This document shows positions 60,263 to 64,000 of a stretch of 64,000 nucleotides of DNA, piece after piece. The DNA is from Bacillus cabrialesii. Lineage in GTDB: Bacteria; Bacillota; Bacilli; Bacillales; Bacillaceae. Location of the stretch: contig NZ_CP096889.1 in assembly GCF_004124315.2 (NCBI RefSeq), positions 1,347,001-1,411,000 of the forward strand, written 5' to 3'. How positions within the stretch are numbered: the stretch's first letter is position 1; each line of letters starts with the position of its first letter. The notes beneath the pieces were generated by a model. The model had not been told where the DNA came from and ran no database searches. It worked only from the letters and a program-made list of their open reading frames with translations. The position numbers and the translations under genes were made by a program.

Positions 60263-60796
60263 CTGAACACGAAAGACTTATTTATTAGAAACGACATGGC
60301 GCCGACGGTCAGTCTTCTGTATTCCGCAGTGGAAGAAAACAGTCTCCGTATGGCTTCTATTGTAAGTCACATGACACACAGTGAACTTTACTATAAGTGG
60401 CACTGCCAAACAAAAAACAGCACGGCTCAGCTTTTGCACCATATCACAAATGTTGATATCAGATGGGTCTGGCGAATCAAGGAAAACCGGATACCGGATC
60501 ATATTGAACAGGCATACGGCCCGATGACTGATGAAAGCGGACGGCTGCCAGAACCGGTGAATCAGCCGGGATTAGATGAGCTCCTGAAAAGACATCAGCT
60601 CGTGGTAAATGAGCTGAAATCGGTTTGTCACACCTTAACTGAACATGATTTGCATCAGCCGCTTTCTTACGATGGTGACACCGCGACCGTACGGTGGGGC
60701 ATTTGGCATATGGCGGATCATAACCGCTATCATCAAGCACATATTGAAGCCCTCAAAAAAGAATGGAAACAGGATGTGGCGAAATATGAGCGCTAA
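60263..60796 (+). CDS. ykkA: YkkA, DinB-family protein
   Basis: 177 residues if started at CTG 60263, four bases after GGAGG (60254-60258); the first ATG in frame (60296) has no ribosome site. DinB/YfiT-type four-helix fold with conserved histidines: LLHHITNVDIRWVWR near residue 55, and WHMADHNRYHQAHIE near the end, matching the metal-binding His triad. Function unknown. It overlaps ykkB. Confidence 0.87.
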   Translation: MNTKDLFIRNDMAPTVSLLYSAVEENSLRMASIVSHMTHSELYYKWHCQTKNSTAQLLHHITNVDIRWVWRIKENRIPDHIEQAYGPMTDESGRLPEPVNQPGLDELLKRHQLVVNELKSVCHTLTEHDLHQPLSYDGDTATVRWGIWHMADHNRYHQAHIEALKKEWKQDVAKYER

Positions 60797-61301
60797 AACG
60801 AAACTTGTGACCGATCGCATTCGTTTGCGCTGTATGGAAGACAGGGATCAAGCCTCTTTGTTTGAGCTTTTTAGCGATCCTGATGTCATGAAATATTATT
60901 CCGGTTTAAAAGACAAGAGGCAAACACGCGAGTGGATCAATTGGAACAAACGAAATGAGAAAGGCTACGGCGTCAGTCTGTGGATCGCAGAAGACATACA
61001 GACAGGGGATTTTTTGGGACAATGCGGCATCGTGCCCCAGCAGGTCGAAAATCAAACAGTAATGGAAATCGGCTATATGTTTGCGCGCCGCCACTGGGGG
61101 AACGGCTATGCGCAAGAGGCGGCTCGGGCATGCCTGGATTACGGCTTCAACGAGCGGCTGTTTGGCAAAATGGCGGCATTGATTGACCCCGATAACAAAG
61201 CGTCCATACGGGTAGCGGAGAAAATTGGCATGCTTTACGATAGAACGATCAGAAAGTGGAATAAACCGATCGCGGTATATGAAAGAAAATCTAACAATTG
61301 A
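60786..61301 (+). CDS. ykkB: YkkB, GNAT acetyltransferase
   Basis: 171 residues from ATG 60786, 11 bases inside ykkA. RimJ/RimL-type GNAT: LVTDRIRLRCMEDRDQ, acetyl-CoA loop RRHWGNGYAQEA, and IDPDNKASIRVAEKIGM. Substrate unknown. It precedes the guanidine riboswitch but is not under its control. Confidence 0.92.
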   Translation: MSAKTKLVTDRIRLRCMEDRDQASLFELFSDPDVMKYYSGLKDKRQTREWINWNKRNEKGYGVSLWIAEDIQTGDFLGQCGIVPQQVENQTVMEIGYMFARRHWGNGYAQEAARACLDYGFNERLFGKMAALIDPDNKASIRVAEKIGMLYDRTIRKWNKPIAVYERKSNN

Positions 61302-61338
61302 AAGAAAGAGCCAAGTTATAGTATCATGATGTCAGGTA

Positions 61339-61447
61339 AAGTTTTCTAGGGTTCCGCATGTCAATGGATATGGACTGGTCCGAGAGAAAACACATACGCG
61401 TAAATAGAGGCGTGTATGCACACGGAGGGAAAAAAGCCCGGGAGAGT
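61339..61447 (+). ncRNA. guanidine-I (ykkC) riboswitch aptamer
   Basis: Conserved ykkC RNA blocks in order: CTAGGGTTCCGCATG, GACTGGTCCGAGAG, ACACA, then ACACGGAGGGAAAAAAGCCCGGGAGA. It binds guanidinium and turns on the exporter genes ykkCD by preventing the overlapping terminator. Confidence 0.96.
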
Positions 61448-61483
61448 CAATCTCATGTGAGACGACTGTCCGGGGTTTTTTGT
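61437..61483 (+). terminator. riboswitch-controlled terminator
   Basis: GCCCGG-GAGAGTC pairs with GAC-TGTCCGGGG; six T follow. The left arm is shared with the end of the aptamer, so ligand binding precludes termination. Confidence 0.9.
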
Positions 61484-61522
61484 TTTCGGAGAATATTAAT
61501 AGATAGAAAGGAATGATTTGAA

Positions 61523-61861
61523 ATGAAATGGGGATTAGTCGTGTTTGCCGCCGTTTTCGAGGTTGTTTGGGTGGTCGGCTTAAAGCACGCTGACTCAGCC
61601 TTAACGTGGGGCGGCACTGCCGTCGGTATCATAGTCAGCTTTTACCTTTTAATGAAGGCGACAAACAGTCTGCCTGTCGGAACCGTGTATGCCGTCTTTA
61701 CCGGGCTTGGCACGGCAGGAACCGTGCTGAGTGAAATCATTCTGTTTCACGAGCCGGTTGGATGGCCGAAGCTTTTGTTAATCGGCGTGCTCTTAATCGG
61801 TGTAATCGGATTGAAGCTTGTGACACAGGATGAGACAGAGGAAAAAGGAGGCGAGGCATAA
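61523..61861 (+). CDS. ykkC: YkkC, SMR guanidinium exporter subunit
   Basis: 112 residues, four transmembrane helices, small multidrug resistance family with the central Glu of helix 1 (AAVFEVVWVVGLKHAD) and LPVGTVYAVFTGLGTAGTV. Heterodimeric guanidinium/proton antiporter with YkkD. Start ATG 61523 after GAAAGGAATG. Confidence 0.95.
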   Translation: MKWGLVVFAAVFEVVWVVGLKHADSALTWGGTAVGIIVSFYLLMKATNSLPVGTVYAVFTGLGTAGTVLSEIILFHEPVGWPKLLLIGVLLIGVIGLKLVTQDETEEKGGEA

Positions 61862-62178
61862 TGCTGCATTGGATCAGCTTATTATGCGCGGGCTGTTTGG
61901 AGATGGCCGGCGTGGCCCTTATGAACCAATATGCGAAAGAAAAAAGCGTGAAATGGGTGCTGTTGATCATTGTTGGTTTTGCCGCATCATTTTCCTTGCT
62001 GTCGTATGCAATGGAAACCATTCCGATGGGAACGGCTTACGCGGTCTGGACAGGGATTGGCACCGCCGGAGGAGCGCTTGTCGGCATCCTCTTTTACAAG
62101 GAGCCGAAAGACGCCAAACGGATCTTCTTTATCGCGTTGATTTTATGCTCAGCGGTTGGTTTAAAAATTCTGTCATAA
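61861..62178 (+). CDS. ykkD: YkkD, SMR guanidinium exporter subunit
   Basis: 105 residues, four transmembrane helices, the partner of YkkC: CAGCLEMAGVALMNQYA with the essential Glu and IPMGTAYAVWTGIGTAGGA. Starts one base inside the ykkC stop (TAATG). Confidence 0.95.
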   Translation: MLHWISLLCAGCLEMAGVALMNQYAKEKSVKWVLLIIVGFAASFSLLSYAMETIPMGTAYAVWTGIGTAGGALVGILFYKEPKDAKRIFFIALILCSAVGLKILS

Positions 62179-62179
62179 A

Positions 62180-62207
62180 TTGATTTTTATCAAATCTTCA
62201 GTATAAT
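62180..62207 (+). promoter_or_regulatory. SigA promoter of purU
   Basis: TTGATT (62180-62185), 16-base spacer, TATAAT (62202-62207); 42 bases before purU. Confidence 0.75.
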
Positions 62208-62248
62208 GGATAAATAGTTTAGACTTACAAAGATAAGAGGGATTATTC

Positions 62249-63151
62249 ATGAAATCATATATGACTCAGCGGTTAAACGCATACCGTGACGGAAATGAGG
62301 ATAAAGGGCGCCTTTTGGTCAGCTGTCCCGACCAGCCGGGGATCGTTTCCGCGGTTTCCGCGTTTTTATTTGAACACGGCGCCAATATTATAGAATCAAA
62401 TCAATACACGACCGACCCTGAAGGCGGCCGGTTCTTCCTGAGAATCGAATTCGACTGCGCGGGCATTCGTGAGAAAAAAGAAACACTGCAGGAGGCGTTT
62501 GCGTCTGTTGCGGGCAAATTCGACATGACATGGAGCTTAACATTGGCAAGCGAGCTGAAGCGCGTCGCCATTTTTGTCTCAAAGGAGCTTCACTGCCTGC
62601 ATGAGCTGATTTGGGAATGGCAAACCGGCAACCTTATGGCGGAAATCGCTGTTGTCATCAGCAACCATGAGGAAGCGAGAGAGCTGGTTGAAAGGCTGAA
62701 CATTCCATTCCATTATATGAAAGCGAACAAAGACATCAGAGCGGAAGTCGAAAAGAAACAGCTTGAACTGCTTGAGCAATACGAGATTGACGTGATCGTT
62801 CTCGCTCGTTACATGCAGATCTTAACCCCTGACTTTGTTTCGGCTCATCCGAATCGCATTATCAATATCCACCATTCGTTCCTGCCTGCTTTTATCGGTG
62901 CGAATCCGTACAAACGGGCTTACGAGCGCGGCGTGAAACTGATCGGAGCGACCTCTCACTATGTCACAAACGATCTGGACGAAGGGCCGATCATTGAACA
63001 GGATATTGAGCGCGTAGACCACCGCGACAATGCGGAAGCACTGAAAAACATTGGCAGAACAATTGAACGAAGCGTGCTTGCCCGTGCTGTGAAATGGCAT
63101 TTGGAAGACCGCGTCATCGTTCACGAAAATAAAACAATCGTCTTTAACTAG
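62249..63151 (+). CDS. purU: PurU, formyltetrahydrofolate deformylase
   Basis: 300 residues. N-terminal ACT domain (RLLVSCPDQPGIVSAVSAFL) and C-terminal formyl-transferase fold with active-site HHSFLPAFIGANPYKRAYERG (split) and catalytic Asn/His/Asp (NIHHS, DEGPIIEQD). It hydrolyses 10-formyl-THF to formate, supplying formate for PurT-type purine synthesis and balancing one-carbon units. Confidence 0.95.
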   Translation: MKSYMTQRLNAYRDGNEDKGRLLVSCPDQPGIVSAVSAFLFEHGANIIESNQYTTDPEGGRFFLRIEFDCAGIREKKETLQEAFASVAGKFDMTWSLTLASELKRVAIFVSKELHCLHELIWEWQTGNLMAEIAVVISNHEEARELVERLNIPFHYMKANKDIRAEVEKKQLELLEQYEIDVIVLARYMQILTPDFVSAHPNRIINIHHSFLPAFIGANPYKRAYERGVKLIGATSHYVTNDLDEGPIIEQDIERVDHRDNAEALKNIGRTIERSVLARAVKWHLEDRVIVHENKTIVFN

Positions 63152-63161
63152 ACGGCAGGAT

Positions 63162-63186
63162 GCCCGCGCCATGCGGGCTCTTTTTA
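63162..63186 (+). terminator. terminator of purU
   Basis: GCCCGC / GCGGGC around GCCAT, then TCTTTTT. Confidence 0.9.
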
Positions 63187-63199
63187 GTGACAAAAAACC

Positions 63200-63228
63200 T
63201 TGACAAGACTCTTTTTTCTTTGCATAAT
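63200..63228 (+). promoter_or_regulatory. proBA promoter
   Basis: TTGACA (63200-63205), 17-base spacer, CATAAT (63223-63228), directly before the T-box leader. Confidence 0.8.
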
Positions 63229-63243
63229 ATAAAAAAATCATTG

Positions 63244-63475
63244 AGCGTTGAAGAGGATTAGTAAGCAGACCTTTCTGTGACAGAGAGCAAAATGAATCGC
63301 TGAAACATTTTGCCGCATGAAACCTGCCGAACCTGCCTTGGAGTCTTAGGGGGAAAACCTAAGCGCGTAACCTGGCGTTACAGGAAAGCGGAGCGTGCAT
63401 AAGCGCGTTCAATCAAGGTGGTACCACGGAAACCCATTTCGTCCTTATGAATCAGGATGAAATGGGTTTTTTTAT
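63244..63475 (+). ncRNA. proline T-box leader
   Basis: Classic T-box: stem I region with GNTG-like and AG-bulge elements, the T-box AAGGTGGTACCACGG (63415-63429) and a strong terminator. TGGT in the T-box pairs with ACCA-ended tRNA. Candidate Pro specifier codons CCT occur at 63323-63325 and 63332-63334; I cannot decide by eye. Uncharged tRNA-Pro would allow proBA expression. Confidence 0.93.
63430..63473 (+). terminator. T-box terminator before proB
   Basis: AAACCCATTTCGTCCT / AGGATGAAATGGGTTT, then seven T; competes with the antiterminator. Confidence 0.93.
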
Positions 63476-63512
63476 TGTAAGTTGCCTGGCGAAGAGCCGC
63501 GGAGGAGAATAA

Positions 63513-64000
63513 ATGAAAAAACAAAGAATAGTAGTGAAAATAGGAAGCAGTTCGCTCACGAATAGCAACGGAAGCATTGATGAGGCAAAAATCAGCGAGC
63601 ATGTACAGGCCATTTCCCTGTTGAAAAAAGCGGGACATGAAATGATTCTGATTACCTCGGGAGCCGTAGCGGCAGGGTTTTCCAGCCTCGGCTATCCGTC
63701 CCGCCCCGTTACTATTAAAGGGAAACAGGCGGCGGCCGCGGTCGGACAAACACTGTTAATGCAGCAATATATGAATCAATTCAAACAATTCGCACTGACT
63801 CCGGGACAAATTCTGTTAACGAGAAATGATTTTTCGAAAAGAGAACGGTATCGAAACGCGTATGCAACGATTATGGAATTACTGGAGCGCGGCGTCATTC
63901 CGATTATCAATGAAAACGATTCTACATCTGTTGAAGAATTGACATTCGGGGATAATGACATGCTTTCTGCGTTAGTCAGCGGATTGATTCATGCAGACCA
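63513..64000 (+). CDS. proB: ProB, glutamate 5-kinase (5' part)
   Basis: The first 162 codons, cut by the window end. Start ATG 63513 after GGAGGAG. Amino-acid kinase fold: RIVVKIGSSSLTN, LITSGAVAAG, QILLTRNDF and IINENDSTSVEELTFGDND (split) are ATP and glutamate site elements. First step of proline synthesis; regulated here by the T-box. Confidence 0.96.
   Translation, partial: MKKQRIVVKIGSSSLTNSNGSIDEAKISEHVQAISLLKKAGHEMILITSGAVAAGFSSLGYPSRPVTIKGKQAAAAVGQTLLMQQYMNQFKQFALTPGQILLTRNDFSKRERYRNAYATIMELLERGVIPIINENDSTSVEELTFGDNDMLSALVSGLIHAD

Noticed and set aside
1..64000. CRISPR arrays, tRNA or rRNA genes, insertion sequences
   Set aside because: No regularly spaced direct repeats, no cloverleaf or rRNA sequence and no transposase was recognised.

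Overview
The window is chromosomal DNA of a Bacillus subtilis-group bacterium. Gene order, protein sequences (RapA/PhrA, Xre, XlyA, SpoIISA, HtrA, the Dpp/Ykf cluster, Hmp, YkkCD, PurU, ProB), AGGAGG-type ribosome binding sites, TTG/GTG starts, a ykkC-type guanidine riboswitch and a proline T-box all fit the B. subtilis 168 map between yjoA and proB. Gene names come from recognising these proteins from memory; no database search was run. Differences from remembered 168 sequences (no yjoB before rapA, a different tape measure and tail fibre, a shorter YkfB) suggest a relative rather than 168 itself.

Layout. (1) 1-1.8 kb: the 5' part of yjoA (minus), then the quorum-sensing phosphatase/peptide pair rapA-phrA behind a ComA-box promoter. 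(2) 1.8-5.2 kb: a YciI-like gene and xlyB, yjqA, pghC (yjqB), yjqC: amidase, PH-domain protein, poly-gamma-glutamate hydrolase and manganese-catalase-like protein. (3) 5.2-33.2 kb: the defective prophage PBSX. It has the ImmA-like protease xkdA behind a LexA box, the repressor xre, four Xre operators over divergent promoters, early replication-like genes, the sigma-like late activator xpf, and one long late operon for terminase, portal, capsid, contractile tail, baseplate, fibre, holin and endolysin. I found no integrase, recombinase or att repeats, which fits a domesticated, non-excising element. (4) 33.2-34.3 kb: the spoIISABC toxin-antitoxin locus. (5) 34.4-45.2 kb: pit-ykaA, steT, mhqA, ykcBC, a small unnamed membrane-protein gene, htrA and proG. 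(6) 45.3-54.8 kb: dppABCDE and ykfABCD, uptake and breakdown of murein-type and other peptides. (7) 54.8-64 kb: ykgB, ykgA, ykhA, hmp, ykzH, ykjA, ykkAB, riboswitch plus ykkCD, purU, T-box plus proB (cut by the window end).

Most interesting. The PBSX control region reads as a complete switch: a LexA box directly before an HEXXH protease gene next to a repressor gene, four operators and a sigma-like late activator. The late promoter motif before xtmA recurs almost unchanged before xlyB, 7.5 kb away and outside the late operon. The tail genes show a canonical AAAAAAC slippery site at the end of xkdN. The tape measure contains an exactly 41-residue, eight-copy Trp-rich ruler repeat and a run of six cysteines. 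A start-stop (ATG TAA) element with an almost perfect anti-16S match lies just before the holin/lysis cassette.
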